Translations under genes and position numbers: made by a program
Assembly: GCA_947063875.1 (NCBI GenBank)
Contig: CAMSTY010000042.1
Location: forward strand, 1 to 32,407
DNA: 32,407 nucleotides
Source of the DNA: an uncultured bacterium
GTDB lineage: Bacteria; Bacillota; Clostridia; Lachnospirales; Lachnospiraceae
Reading direction: 5' to 3'
Notes under the pieces: model-generated
Seen by the model: the letters and a program-made list of their open reading frames with translations, nothing else
Database searches by the model: none
What the model was told of the DNA's origin: nothing
In this document: piece by piece, positions 7,058-14,946 of the stretch
Layout of the letters: each line of letters opens with the position of its first letter
Position numbering within the stretch: position 1 is the first letter of the stretch

Positions 7058-7939
7058 TCAGCCGCAATTCCCACAGCCGCCATGATGAGTCGCTCCCTCC
7101 TGCATACGCAGCATGGCACGGCCTTCCTCAGTTTTATAAATCCGCTGCCGCTTCATCGCCTCATCAAAATCCACCAGATGGCCGTCAAATTCCGGTCCGT
7201 CCACACAGGCAAATTTCACCTCTTTGCCTACGCTCAGGCGGCAGGCGCCGCACATCCCGGTGCCGTCAACCATCACCGGGTTCATGCTGACAATCGTCGG
7301 CAGCTGCAGCTCCTTCGTCAGCAGGCAGACAAACTTCATCATGATCATCGGTCCGATCGCCACGCAGATATCGTAATGCTTTCCCTGATTCTCCACCAGA
7401 TCCCGGATAACCTCCGTCACCATGCCTTTTCTTTTGTAAGAGCCGTCATCCGTGGTTATGTAAAGGTTCCCCGCCACTTTTTCCATCTCCTCTTCCAGGA
7501 TCAGCAGGTCTTTTGTCTTCGCGCCCACGATCACATCCGCTTCTATTCCGTGCGCCCTCATCCATTTCACCTGCGGATACACCGGAGCCGTGCCGACTCC
7601 GCCCGCCACAAACAGATATCTTCTGCCCCTTACCTTCTCAAAATCTTCCGACACAAAATCGGAAGGCCGTCCCAGCGGCCCCACAAAGTCCTGGAACGCA
7701 TCTCCCTCCTTCAGTTCTGCCATCCGCTTCGTCGAGGCGCCCACGATCTGAAACACGATCGTCACGGTCCCCGACTCCCGGTTATAATCACAGATGGTCA
7801 GCGGAATCCGTTCTCCCTTTTCATCCATTTTCACAATGACAAATTCCCCCGGCTGGCAGGCTTTTGCAACCCGGGGCGCCTCTACCTCCATCAGGAAAAT
7901 CTTTTCTGCCAGTTCTCTGGCCTCTAATATCCGGTACAT
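7058..7939 (-). CDS. nfnA: NfnA: small subunit of NADH-dependent ferredoxin:NADP+ oxidoreductase
   Basis: A 293-residue ferredoxin-NADP reductase/PyrK-type protein. The FAD site is RIPLTICDY near residue 45, the nucleotide-binding region is VAGGVGTAPVYPQ in the middle, and the C-terminal [2Fe-2S] site has D225, C230, C233 and C245. Asp stands where PyrK has its first Cys, a ligand set described for NfnA. The C-terminus carries a further short motif, GGCGNCG. The in-frame TTG at 7945 abuts the AGGAGG site (7951-7946) and cannot be the start; ATG 7939 has 6-nt spacing. The gene lies 34 nt after the ThyX-like gene and upstream of nfnB, in one operon. Confidence 0.88.
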   Translation of the reverse strand: MYRILEARELAEKIFLMEVEAPRVAKACQPGEFVIVKMDEKGERIPLTICDYNRESGTVTIVFQIVGASTKRMAELKEGDAFQDFVGPLGRPSDFVSEDFEKVRGRRYLFVAGGVGTAPVYPQVKWMRAHGIEADVIVGAKTKDLLILEEEMEKVAGNLYITTDDGSYKRKGMVTEVIRDLVENQGKHYDICVAIGPMIMMKFVCLLTKELQLPTIVSMNPVMVDGTGMCGACRLSVGKEVKFACVDGPEFDGHLVDFDEAMKRQRIYKTEEGRAMLRMQEGATHHGGCGNCG

Positions 7940-7973
7940 TTCCAACCTCCTGTTTTCCGTATCGTTTTCTGTA

Positions 7974-8630
7974 TTATGTTCTGTCCGCAGTAGACGGACT
8001 CCCCGCTTCTTCCTCCTCGCCCAAAATCAACGTTCTGGCATAAGGCAGTGTCCTTACCCAGTCACAGAAAACATGCCATTCGTTCAGTTTATGATCTTTT
8101 CTGGCATAATAAATGTTGACCAGGGTCTCATAATTCAAAGTGCAGGTCCGCATCTGGTTATAGCTGGAGGGCAGAAGCTGGATCAAATCATACCAGTCCT
8201 CCTTGCTCTTCGTCTCCAGATACCGCTGCCGGATCTCCTCCAGCCGCGCCACCACTGTTTCCATAAATTCCCGCGTCTCTTTGGTCATCTGATCGCAGCT
8301 GAAATCTTCCAGTTCAAAAACCTTTTTATGAATCCGATGCATGGTACTGGTAGAGTTAGCCACCGTAGCCACCTTATACGTATCGTATTCCTTCCACCAA
8401 TAGATAGGCGCCGTGATGTCTACCGATACAAAAATCTGTCGGATAAATTTGCGGTGGTCACTTCCGGCCCTGCGCAGGCGGCCCGCCAAATCCAGGTCAT
8501 TTGGTCCCAGGACATAACAGCCATCCCCGTCATAGCCGCTGTCCATCCGGCCCCAGCTGTTAAGAGGATTTCTTGCTCCCCGCATGGCATTCTCCAGATT
8601 CATCACACTGGTTCGTTCCAATCGTATCAT
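7974..8630 (-). CDS. ThyX-like protein lacking the RHR signature, function unknown
   Basis: A 218-residue soluble protein. Aligned by eye with flavin-dependent thymidylate synthase ThyX, residues 51-98 follow the ThyX core: RRAGSDHRKF matches the KHGHETPFEH region and SVDITAPIYWWKEY the HVKAPIFVARQWF region. Residues 150-200 (LLPSSYNQMRTCTLNYETL, then ARKDHKLNEWHVF) match the C-terminal LP...Y...T.N...L...R...W region. The conserved RHR..S motif is replaced by DTYKVATVANSTS, so normal FAD/dUMP chemistry is doubtful. It may be a catalytically different ThyX relative. It heads the nfnAB operon with a GGAGGG ribosome binding site and the promoter at 8703-8731. Homology is my own unaided alignment, so function is not claimed. 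Confidence 0.6.
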   Translation of the reverse strand: MIRLERTSVMNLENAMRGARNPLNSWGRMDSGYDGDGCYVLGPNDLDLAGRLRRAGSDHRKFIRQIFVSVDITAPIYWWKEYDTYKVATVANSTSTMHRIHKKVFELEDFSCDQMTKETREFMETVVARLEEIRQRYLETKSKEDWYDLIQLLPSSYNQMRTCTLNYETLVNIYYARKDHKLNEWHVFCDWVRTLPYARTLILGEEEEAGSPSTADRT

Positions 8631-8702
8631 AACATCCCTCCGGCATGATTCTTCTCTCTGTCATATGCAGTCGATCTCTTCTTCTGCGCACAACTATCCT
8701 TC

Positions 8703-8731
8703 ATTATAGCGAAAGCCGGCACTCCTGGCAA
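8703..8731 (-). promoter_or_regulatory. Promoter of the ThyX-like/nfnAB operon
   Basis: TTGCCA (8731-8726) and TATAAT (8708-8703) on the minus strand with a 17-nt spacer, one of the best matches in the window. Predicted start near 8696, giving a 65-nt leader. The -10 to leader region contains no recognised riboswitch. Confidence 0.75.
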
Positions 8732-8774
8732 GTCCCAATTCCCGGCTCTTCCCTTCCCTCTGTTCTGAAAACAT

Positions 8775-9359
8775 TCACCGGCAGATGGTGATCTGCACAT
8801 ATTTATCATACATCTGCCCCGGCAGCATCCTCCGATAAAGCCATGTCAGTTCCCCTGCCACATCTGCCTCTGGCTCTGTCAAAGGCAGATACAAAATATC
8901 AAAATCAACGCCAAACAGCTTTGATCTGACCTTGGTCTGCCTGCATCCGCTTCTCTCGTAGAATCGGATACGCCTTCTGCACGTCTCGGCTTCCGCTTCC
9001 GTTTCTGCTTTTTGGGGACTCTCGCATTCCAGAAGAATCCCCTTCTCATTCCCATAAAAGCCTTTCATCGCCTTAAGGCAGCTGCTCCCGTGGCCGCCTC
9101 CACGGCAATTCTCACATACCGCCAGATAGTCAAGCAAAAGGTATCCCCGCTGCGAATCCGTCACCGAAAACGCATAAGCCGTCATCTGCCCTTCCTCGTA
9201 AAATCCCAGGCAGTCATACATTCCATGCTCCCACATATGGAAAATCGCCGACAGAGGCTTCAACTCGCTTTTCGGGAAATCCCTGCACATCTGCGACTCA
9301 TAGACTTTGGCAATCTCCTCTTTTTCCAGTCTTCTCAGTTCCTGCCTTCGTTCTTCCAT
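8775..9359 (-). CDS. GNAT family N-acetyltransferase
   Basis: A 194-residue protein with the GNAT acetyl-CoA site at residues 75-97: the beta-4 strand LLLDYLAV followed by the pyrophosphate-binding loop CRGGGHGSS, matching Q/R-x-x-G-x-G/A. FYERSGCRQT at about 132-141 resembles the usual C-terminal FYEKxGF motif. The acceptor substrate cannot be told. The start has AAGGAAGG 8 nt upstream. It is transcribed away from the YwaF-like gene and ends 44 nt before the promoter of the ThyX-like operon, so it is probably a single-gene unit. Confidence 0.82.
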   Translation of the reverse strand: MEERRQELRRLEKEEIAKVYESQMCRDFPKSELKPLSAIFHMWEHGMYDCLGFYEEGQMTAYAFSVTDSQRGYLLLDYLAVCENCRGGGHGSSCLKAMKGFYGNEKGILLECESPQKAETEAEAETCRRRIRFYERSGCRQTKVRSKLFGVDFDILYLPLTEPEADVAGELTWLYRRMLPGQMYDKYVQITICR

Positions 9360-9373
9360 TCCGACTTCCTTCC

Positions 9374-9402
9374 TTGTGCTTTTCTTATAAAAATGATATA
9401 CT
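9374..9402 (+). promoter_or_regulatory. Promoter of YwaF-like gene
   Basis: TTGTGC (9374-9379) and TATACT (9397-9402) with a 17-nt spacer; predicted start near 9409. The ATG at 9393 overlaps this promoter and so is an unlikely start codon. Confidence 0.55.
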
Positions 9403-9410
9403 ATCTCATT

Positions 9411-10085
9411 ATGATGAAACTGATTTTATCCAGACTATGTTCCCTGTCGGAAACGGCTTTTAACAACATCCTGCTTGCCTGCGGCATCTTTCTTTGCGCC
9501 ACGGAACTTTACAAGCAGCTGTTTTTGTTCTATTTTATCAATCACCGGCATTATGACTGGTGGTTTTTCCCCTTCCAGCTGTGCAGCCTGCCTATGTATC
9601 TGTGTCTGGCGATTCCGTTTATGCCCTCCGGACGCCTCAAAAACGCCCTCTGCACCTTTATGCTGGACTTCAACCTGTTAGGCGGCGCCGCCGCACTGAT
9701 TGTCCCGGAGGGTTTCTGCCATATTCACTGGACGCTGACGCTCCATGGGTACCTCTGGCATTGCCTGCTGATTCTGATCGGTCTTTTTATCTGCATAAAC
9801 GGCCGCTTTGACGCAAGCCGCCGCGGCTTTTTCGACGCGGCTTTCTGCTTCCTTGTTTTCTGCTGCATCGCCACCGTCATCAACGCACTGCCTCCGGGAC
9901 GGGGGAGGGCGGATATGTTCTACATCACTCCTTACGCCCCCAGTTCACAGCCCGTCTTCCATGATCTGTCTCTGCGTCTTGGCATCTGGCCGGCAAACCT
10001 GCTTTATCTGTTCACCATTCTGGCCGGTGCGTCAATGATCCACTGGCTGTCCGCCGTTGCCGGACAATCCGGCAAAAACAGCTGA
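9411..10085 (+). CDS. YwaF-like integral membrane protein
   Basis: A 224-residue protein with six or seven hydrophobic segments. It resembles the YwaF/TIGR02206 family: an N-terminal helix, the HYDWWFFPFQLCSLPMYLC segment, HIHWTLTLHGYLWH and a C-terminal PANLLYLFTILAG helix. The biochemical role of the family is unknown. The open frame extends to 9012, but that part overlaps the GNAT gene on the other strand and the promoter at 9374-9402, so it is not coding. ATG 9411 (or 9414) lies about 2 nt from the predicted transcription start and no ribosome binding site is present. The mRNA may be leaderless. Its stop codon abuts the stop codon of the convergent gene with no spacer. Confidence 0.78.
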   Translation: MMKLILSRLCSLSETAFNNILLACGIFLCATELYKQLFLFYFINHRHYDWWFFPFQLCSLPMYLCLAIPFMPSGRLKNALCTFMLDFNLLGGAAALIVPEGFCHIHWTLTLHGYLWHCLLILIGLFICINGRFDASRRGFFDAAFCFLVFCCIATVINALPPGRGRADMFYITPYAPSSQPVFHDLSLRLGIWPANLLYLFTILAGASMIHWLSAVAGQSGKNS

Positions 10086-10508
10086 TCAGCACGAAGCCTT
10101 TTCGATCAGTTCCTCCGCCCTGAGCGCCCGCTGGATAATATACTGATACTCCGGTTCCACCTTGGCGTCCTCTTCCAGGTGGAATTCCCGGCCGTCCAAA
10201 AACGCATTGGACAGCTGAAACACATAATACTCCCCGCCGGCAGATTCCCTCGCCAGGTTCTCTCCCTGCATCCGCATCTCCCCGGTATCCCGTTCCTTTC
10301 CAAGCGTCAGTCCTGTCAGCACCTCCAGCATAACAGCAAAATGCTCTTCATCCCATGCCGATAAGTACATACATTTACATAATCCTCTGCTAAAAAACGG
10401 ATAATCCCCATAGCAATCCAGCAATTCCTTAAAACGCGTCCGATGCCCGGAGTTCTCGAACATATGTTCCTCGTCCAGTAACAGTATACATCTTTCTTTA
10501 AAATTCAT
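10086..10508 (-). CDS. Uncharacterised 140-residue protein coupled to a MATE gene
   Basis: A soluble, acidic protein with no membrane segment or motif I recognise. The N-terminal half has scattered Cys and aromatic residues (GLCKCMYLSAWDEEHF, about 55-70). Its ATG overlaps the stop of the upstream MATE transporter as ATGA (10508-10505), so translation is coupled. A longer open frame reaching 10913 overlaps the MATE gene in another frame and is a shadow. Conserved coupling would suggest an accessory role to the exporter, but nothing in the sequence proves it. The stop codon directly adjoins that of the convergent YwaF-like gene. Confidence 0.72.
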   Translation of the reverse strand: MNFKERCILLLDEEHMFENSGHRTRFKELLDCYGDYPFFSRGLCKCMYLSAWDEEHFAVMLEVLTGLTLGKERDTGEMRMQGENLARESAGGEYYVFQLSNAFLDGREFHLEEDAKVEPEYQYIIQRALRAEELIEKASC

Positions 10509-11881
10509 GCCTGATCCCCCTCTTTCCTGGCCATCCGTCTCCGAATCTCCAGATAGCAGATGGTATGCGCCAAAAATGTAACAGCCCAGGACACGGGATA
10601 AGAAATATATAAGACAGGCAGCGTACGTCTTACAGCAAAGACCGTAAAAATCCAAACCACCCGAAATGCACAGGCTCCGGTCAACGACACAAACATCGGC
10701 AGAAGAGAACAGCCGACCCCGCGCAAGGCCCCCACCATAACCTCCATCATTCCACATAGGAAATAGGGCGCGCATACCAGACGCAGCCGGTTCATGCCAT
10801 ACTGAATCACTCTCATATCCGAGGAATAGATGTCGAGAAGCTGCGGTCCCAAAAACACGGCTCCGATTCCCATCACAAGTCCTACCACGATTACAATCCC
10901 CTGGCAATACCACTCGATCTTTGTCATTCTTTTAAAATTCTTCGCTCCATAATTCTGACTGGTAAAACTTAGGGCAGTCTGATATACCGCGTTCATAGAA
11001 GTATAGACAAACCCTTCTATATTGGCGGCAGCCGTGTTGCCTGCCATTGCCACCGAACCAAAGGCATTCACCGATGACTGAATCAATACATTGGATATGG
11101 AAAAAATCGCTCCCTGCAGTCCGGCCGGAAGACCGATCCTGGCAATCGCCGCCACTTTTTCTTTTATCAGTTTTAAACGGCTAAGCCGCAAACGATAAGG
11201 AGCATCCGAAACCATCAGGCACCGGACAATCAACACCGCCGAGATACACTGGGAGACCACCGTGGCCAAGGCCACGCCTGCCACTCCCATATTCATGCGG
11301 ATCACAAAAAACAGGTTCAGCAGCACATTGATAACCCCGGCGAAAAGCAGATAATAAAGCGGCCTGCGGGTATCTCCCGCCGCCCTCAGAATTGCGCTTC
11401 CAAAGTTATAAGCCAACGTTGCCGGCATTCCCACGAAAAAAATCCGCATATAAAGCACTGCTAATGACAGCACGTCATCCGGCGTTTTCATCAGCCTCAG
11501 CAAAGGATCTGCCAGCAAAACTCCCACCACAATCAGAATCAGGCCGCCTATCACGGACAACGCCATCGCCGTGTGCACCGTATCCTCCAGATCCTTCTGC
11601 CTGCGCGCCCCATAGTATTGAGCCACCAGCACATTGGCTCCCACCGAGAGTCCGATAAACACATTGACCAGCAGATTGATCAGCGAACTGGTAGACCCTA
11701 CTGCTGCCAGGGACTCGCTCCCTGCATAGCGGCCTACCACGATGATATCGGCAGCATTAAACAGCAGCTGTAAAATTCCGGACAGCATCAGCGGCACTGC
11801 AAATACCACTAATTTTGAAAAGAGAGGCCCGCTGCACATATCCATCTCATATGCTGCTTTGACCTTATTTTGCGATTCCAT
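10505..11881 (-). CDS. MATE family efflux transporter
   Basis: A 458-residue membrane protein with about 12 predicted helices. Family features include LFSKLVVFAVPLMLSGILQL at the N-terminus, NAADIIVVGRYAG in helix 1-2 and SFTSQNYGAKN opening the second half. AGAGGTG lies 5 nt before the ATG. It is the third MATE gene in about 9 kb but is distinct from the pair at 2686-5442; its LQLLFNAADIIVVGRYAG signature is typical of a large Clostridial subgroup. It lies 78 nt downstream of the purine permease, with no clear terminator between them, and is ATGA-coupled to an unknown protein. Substrate unknown. Confidence 0.9.
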   Translation of the reverse strand: MESQNKVKAAYEMDMCSGPLFSKLVVFAVPLMLSGILQLLFNAADIIVVGRYAGSESLAAVGSTSSLINLLVNVFIGLSVGANVLVAQYYGARRQKDLEDTVHTAMALSVIGGLILIVVGVLLADPLLRLMKTPDDVLSLAVLYMRIFFVGMPATLAYNFGSAILRAAGDTRRPLYYLLFAGVINVLLNLFFVIRMNMGVAGVALATVVSQCISAVLIVRCLMVSDAPYRLRLSRLKLIKEKVAAIARIGLPAGLQGAIFSISNVLIQSSVNAFGSVAMAGNTAAANIEGFVYTSMNAVYQTALSFTSQNYGAKNFKRMTKIEWYCQGIVIVVGLVMGIGAVFLGPQLLDIYSSDMRVIQYGMNRLRLVCAPYFLCGMMEVMVGALRGVGCSLLPMFVSLTGACAFRVVWIFTVFAVRRTLPVLYISYPVSWAVTFLAHTICYLEIRRRMARKEGDQA

Positions 11882-11959
11882 TTTTTCACCTCTGTGTGTT
11901 CATTTTTCGTTCTGTTTTGTCCTGCCTTGGAATAATAGAAGCAGAAATTCCCACAAATA

Positions 11960-13333
11960 TTACAGCATGGTATACTTCACCACAAACAAGATTGCCAATA
12001 CATACATCAACGGACTGATTTTCTTTTTTTCCTTATCCCGGGCAGCCAGATTCACAACCACATAAGAGATCACTCCCATGGCAATGCCTTCGGATATACT
12101 ATACATAAACGGCATGGCGATAATGGCAATATAGGCAGGGATTGCCTCCGTATAATCCGTAAAATCAATTTTGGTAATGGAAGTCATCATCAAAAAGCCC
12201 ACCACCACCAATGCCGGAGCCGTTGCAAAAGAAGGAATGGCCAGAAAAACCGGAGACAAAAACAGCGAAAGCCCGAATAATATCGCGGCTGTCACTGCGG
12301 TAAGCCCTGTTCTCCCTCCCTCCGCCACGCCGGAAGCGCTTTCTACAAAGGTCGTCGTGGTTGAGGTGCCAAGCACCGCGCCGATCGATGTACCGACGGC
12401 GTCAGCCATCAAAGCCCCGCGGATGCGCGGAAGCCGCCCGTCTTCATCCAGCATGTCCGCCTTGGACGCCACACCGATCAGCGTCCCCAGGGTATCAAAT
12501 AAATCCACAAACAGAAATGCGAACATCACTACAAAGAAATCCAAGGTAAGAACCCCTTTGAAATCCAGCTGAAAAAGGGTCGGAGCCAGGCTCGGAACAG
12601 AAATCCCGTCCGAAAAGTCAGGCAGCAGGCTGAAACACCCCATATCTGGATTGACCTGATACAGTCCTGTCAGCTGACAGGCAATCCCAAGTCCCCAGGT
12701 AATCAAAATCCCCCAGAGGATATTTCCTCTGACTTTCTTAATCAGAAGAATGCCGGTAATCAAAATCCCGATCAGCGCCAGCAGCACGGTAATGCCTTCA
12801 CCAGAAAAGGTCCCCGCTTCCACGGAGCCTTTAAAAGAATACAGGGATACCAAGGTAGCGCTGTCCACCACAATTTTTGCGTTCTGCATGCCGATAAAGG
12901 CGATAAAAATGCCAATCCCCACGGAAACAGCATGTTTCAGATTCATAGGAATGGCATTAAAAATAGCTTCCCGCACATTCGTGAGCGAAAGGACGATAAA
13001 AATAAGGCCTTCGATAAAAACAGCCGCCAGCGCCGTCTGCCAGGAATACCCCATCTGCAGCACTACCGTGTAAGCAAAATACGCGTTAAGCCCCATGCCG
13101 GGAGCCAGCACAAACGGATAGTTGGCAAAGAACGCCATCAGAAGCGTCGCAATCATGGAAGCCAACGCCGTTGCCGTAAACACCGCCCCGCTGTCCATAC
13201 CCGCGTCTTGCAGGATATTGGGATTGACCGCAAGGATATAGGCCATTGTCATAAAAGTGGTGATACCGGCAAGGATCTCTGTCCTTGCATCCGTATGCCT
13301 TTCTTTCAAGTGAAACATCTTTTCCAAACTCAT
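11960..13333 (-). CDS. NCS2 family purine permease (AzgA/PbuG type)
   Basis: A 457-residue proton-coupled nucleobase transporter with about 13 hydrophobic segments. The AzgA-like branch is shown by ILAGITTFMTMAYILAVNPN at the N-terminus, APGMGLNAYFAYTVV in the first third and DTLGTLIGVASKADMLD with GTSTTTTFVESASGVAEGGR in the second half. Likely substrates are hypoxanthine, guanine or adenine. The start is ATG 13333 with AAAGGGG 8 nt upstream; an in-frame ATG at 13372 has no ribosome binding site. I looked for a guanine riboswitch in the 138-nt upstream gap and did not recognise one. Upstream genes encode a DUF4321 protein and a hypoxanthine-DNA glycosylase. Confidence 0.9.
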   Translation of the reverse strand: MSLEKMFHLKERHTDARTEILAGITTFMTMAYILAVNPNILQDAGMDSGAVFTATALASMIATLLMAFFANYPFVLAPGMGLNAYFAYTVVLQMGYSWQTALAAVFIEGLIFIVLSLTNVREAIFNAIPMNLKHAVSVGIGIFIAFIGMQNAKIVVDSATLVSLYSFKGSVEAGTFSGEGITVLLALIGILITGILLIKKVRGNILWGILITWGLGIACQLTGLYQVNPDMGCFSLLPDFSDGISVPSLAPTLFQLDFKGVLTLDFFVVMFAFLFVDLFDTLGTLIGVASKADMLDEDGRLPRIRGALMADAVGTSIGAVLGTSTTTTFVESASGVAEGGRTGLTAVTAAILFGLSLFLSPVFLAIPSFATAPALVVVGFLMMTSITKIDFTDYTEAIPAYIAIIAMPFMYSISEGIAMGVISYVVVNLAARDKEKKKISPLMYVLAILFVVKYTML

Positions 13334-13471
13334 AGTTTTATCCCCTTTCTGTTCTTTTGCCTGCGCCTTCATCTGTACAGATCTTTTATGTTACGGGATA
13401 TCACAAATCTGGTCCTCTAAGGTTCTCATCTCCTTCCTGCACGCCTTAATCTGCCATATGCTCCGTAAGCA

Positions 13472-13723
13472 TCATATATATCGGTAAATCAGCAACGCCA
13501 CTGCCACGCCCAAAATACCCGCCATCGAAATTTTCATGGACAGGCCAAAGGTAATCACCAATACCCCCAGATTCAGAACCAGAGGTTCATCCAAGCCAAA
13601 CGACTGTCCGAAATTCAGCCAGGACAGCCAGGAGACACCCTCTGCCAGGCTGCCCAGAAAGCCTCCCAGCACGATTCCCGTCAGTAAAAGAAGCAGTAAA
13701 ATCCAAAAATTCCTGTTACCCAT
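13472..13723 (-). CDS. DUF4321 small membrane protein
   Basis: An 83-residue protein with two or three hydrophobic helices. It matches the Firmicute DUF4321 family by FWILLLLLLTGIVLGGFLGS, WLSWLNFGQSFGL and a GLSMKISMAGILG tail. Function is unknown. Two starts are possible. ATG 13723 has AAGGAG 9 nt upstream and begins MGNRNFW; ATG 13756 would add 11 residues, with a weaker GGTGG site. I chose the former. It lies 57 nt downstream of the glycosylase gene, probably in the same transcript. Confidence 0.82.
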   Translation of the reverse strand: MGNRNFWILLLLLLTGIVLGGFLGSLAEGVSWLSWLNFGQSFGLDEPLVLNLGVLVITFGLSMKISMAGILGVAVALLIYRYI

Positions 13724-13780
13724 CCCCAATGTCTCCTTTTTTGAAACTTCCTTCATTCTACCACCAGTTCAGGAAAAATG

Positions 13781-14305
13781 CTACTGTTTTAAGAAAAACG
13801 CCCTTTCTGCCAAAATCTGGTAGCGTTCCAGCAGCGCTTCCTCCTTCATCCGGAAGTTGGCCGGACTGGTAGACGGCAGTGCAATACATGGCCGGTGGCA
13901 GACCGGCTCGCAATACTTCCGGTACAAGGCTGCCGCCTTGCTCCCTGTGGTAAAGATCGCCTGGATATCGGCATGCTTTAAAATCACATTCATATCATTG
14001 CTCACCGGTTCCCGTATGCTGGCATCCTCCGCCCCATGGATCACACAGCTTGCCAGCACATCCCACAAAGCCATGTGGTTGCGCAAGGCAAACCTCTTTT
14101 TTTCTTCAACCGTCACCGGCTCCTTCTCCCCGAATACCAAAGACACGATCTTCCAAAAACGGTTTCTTGGATGCCCGTAATAAAACCCCTGCTCCCTGGA
14201 CTTGGGGGAAGGAATCGTCCCCAATACCAGAATCCTGCAATTCCCATCAAACCACGGACCAAATTCATGAACTACTTTTTCTGCCTGTTTTTTCTGTTCT
14301 GCCAT
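13781..14305 (-). CDS. Hypoxanthine (deoxyinosine)-DNA glycosylase, uracil-DNA glycosylase superfamily
   Basis: A 174-residue enzyme of UDG family 6 (HDG), which removes hypoxanthine left by adenine deamination in DNA. Motif 1 is LGTIPSPKSREQGFYYGHPR (residues 29-48) followed by NRFW, the middle has ALWDVLASCVIHGAEDASI, and the C-terminal motif is LPSTSPAN (about 143-150). The PSTSPAN form is characteristic of this family rather than of Ung or Mug. AGGAGG lies 9 nt before the ATG. It is divergent from the C_GCAxxG_C_C gene and appears to head the minus-strand run with DUF4321 and the purine permease. Confidence 0.85.
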   Translation of the reverse strand: MAEQKKQAEKVVHEFGPWFDGNCRILVLGTIPSPKSREQGFYYGHPRNRFWKIVSLVFGEKEPVTVEEKKRFALRNHMALWDVLASCVIHGAEDASIREPVSNDMNVILKHADIQAIFTTGSKAAALYRKYCEPVCHRPCIALPSTSPANFRMKEEALLERYQILAERAFFLKQ

Positions 14306-14330
14306 ATGATCTGTCCTCCTGACTTTTCTC

Positions 14331-14359
14331 TGGACATAGCCAACAACTTCTTCTATAAT
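14331..14359 (+). promoter_or_regulatory. Promoter of the C_GCAxxG_C_C gene
   Basis: TGGACA (14331-14336) and TATAAT (14354-14359) with a 17-nt spacer; predicted start near 14366. The ATG at 14368 would be almost at the transcript end and lacks a ribosome binding site, which favours ATG 14404. Confidence 0.7.
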
Positions 14360-14403
14360 TATTTTATATGATTCCAGGCAAAAAGCAAAGGAGTATTTCT
14401 AAA

Positions 14404-14853
14404 ATGAAAAACCATAAAGAACTGGCAAAATCTTATTTCCTTTCCGGCTACAACTGTGCCCAGTCCGTTGTCCTGGCCTTCTGCGAGGAACTGGGGCTGG
14501 AAAAAGAATATGCCGCCCGCATGGCATCTTCCTTCGGGGGCGGCATGGGAAGGCTGCGTGAAGTCTGCGGGACAGTCAGCGGGATGTTTTTGGTCCTCGG
14601 CCTTCTTAAAGGCTATGACAGCCCCGAAGACCAGGCCGGGAAAAAAGCCCTTTATGAGCAGGTGCAGCAGCTGGCCGATACCTTCCGGGAACATAACAAA
14701 AGTATCCTCTGCCGGGATCTTCTGGGACTGGATCACCATTCCGACTCCCCCTCCCCATCCGCCCGCACTTCGGAATATTACCAGAAACGGCCCTGCGCTG
14801 ATTTGGCGGCTGATGCCGCCGGGATTTTGCAGCAATTTTTAGAGCACCGCTGA
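14404..14853 (+). CDS. C_GCAxxG_C_C family protein (putative redox protein)
   Basis: A 149-residue protein of the C_GCAxxG_C_C family, named for conserved cysteines. Here they are C18 (SGYNCAQSV), C27, C55 in the CGTVSG signature, and two later ones in ILCRDLLGL and RPCADL. GGGMGR near residue 46 is also typical. Members occur in anaerobes, often near redox genes, and are suspected to bind a metal or cluster; no activity is established. ATG 14404 is chosen for AAAGGAG 10 nt upstream. It has its own promoter and is divergent from the DNA glycosylase gene. Confidence 0.85.
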   Translation: MKNHKELAKSYFLSGYNCAQSVVLAFCEELGLEKEYAARMASSFGGGMGRLREVCGTVSGMFLVLGLLKGYDSPEDQAGKKALYEQVQQLADTFREHNKSILCRDLLGLDHHSDSPSPSARTSEYYQKRPCADLAADAAGILQQFLEHR

Positions 14854-14930
14854 ATGCTTCCCTCCCCTCGCGAAAAAAACGCAAAATATTATTTTTTTAC
14901 CCAAAAACACTACCCGTTTTTTCTGTTTTG

Positions 14931-14939
14931 TGGTACAAT
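14931..14939 (+). promoter_or_regulatory. Extended -10 promoter of glgCD
   Basis: TGG-TACAAT (14931-14939) fits an extended -10 element; there is no good -35 box at 17 nt. The predicted start is near 14946, giving a leader of about 125 nt before glgC. Confidence 0.5.
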
Positions 14940-14946
14940 TTGAATA

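Noticed and set aside
9012..9410. N-terminal extension of the YwaF-like protein
   Set aside because: It is antisense to the GNAT gene and crosses the promoter at 9374-9402; the extension has no family resemblance.
13334..13471. Possible guanine riboswitch before the NCS2 permease
   Set aside because: The conserved loop sequences and the closing helix of the purine aptamer are not found; only a short ATGCT/AGCAT hairpin is present.
14860..14920. A-tract/T-tract region after the C_GCAxxG_C_C gene as a terminator
   Set aside because: Only a 3-bp GC core (GCG/CGC) and A-T pairing is available, too weak to call; a terminator here remains possible.
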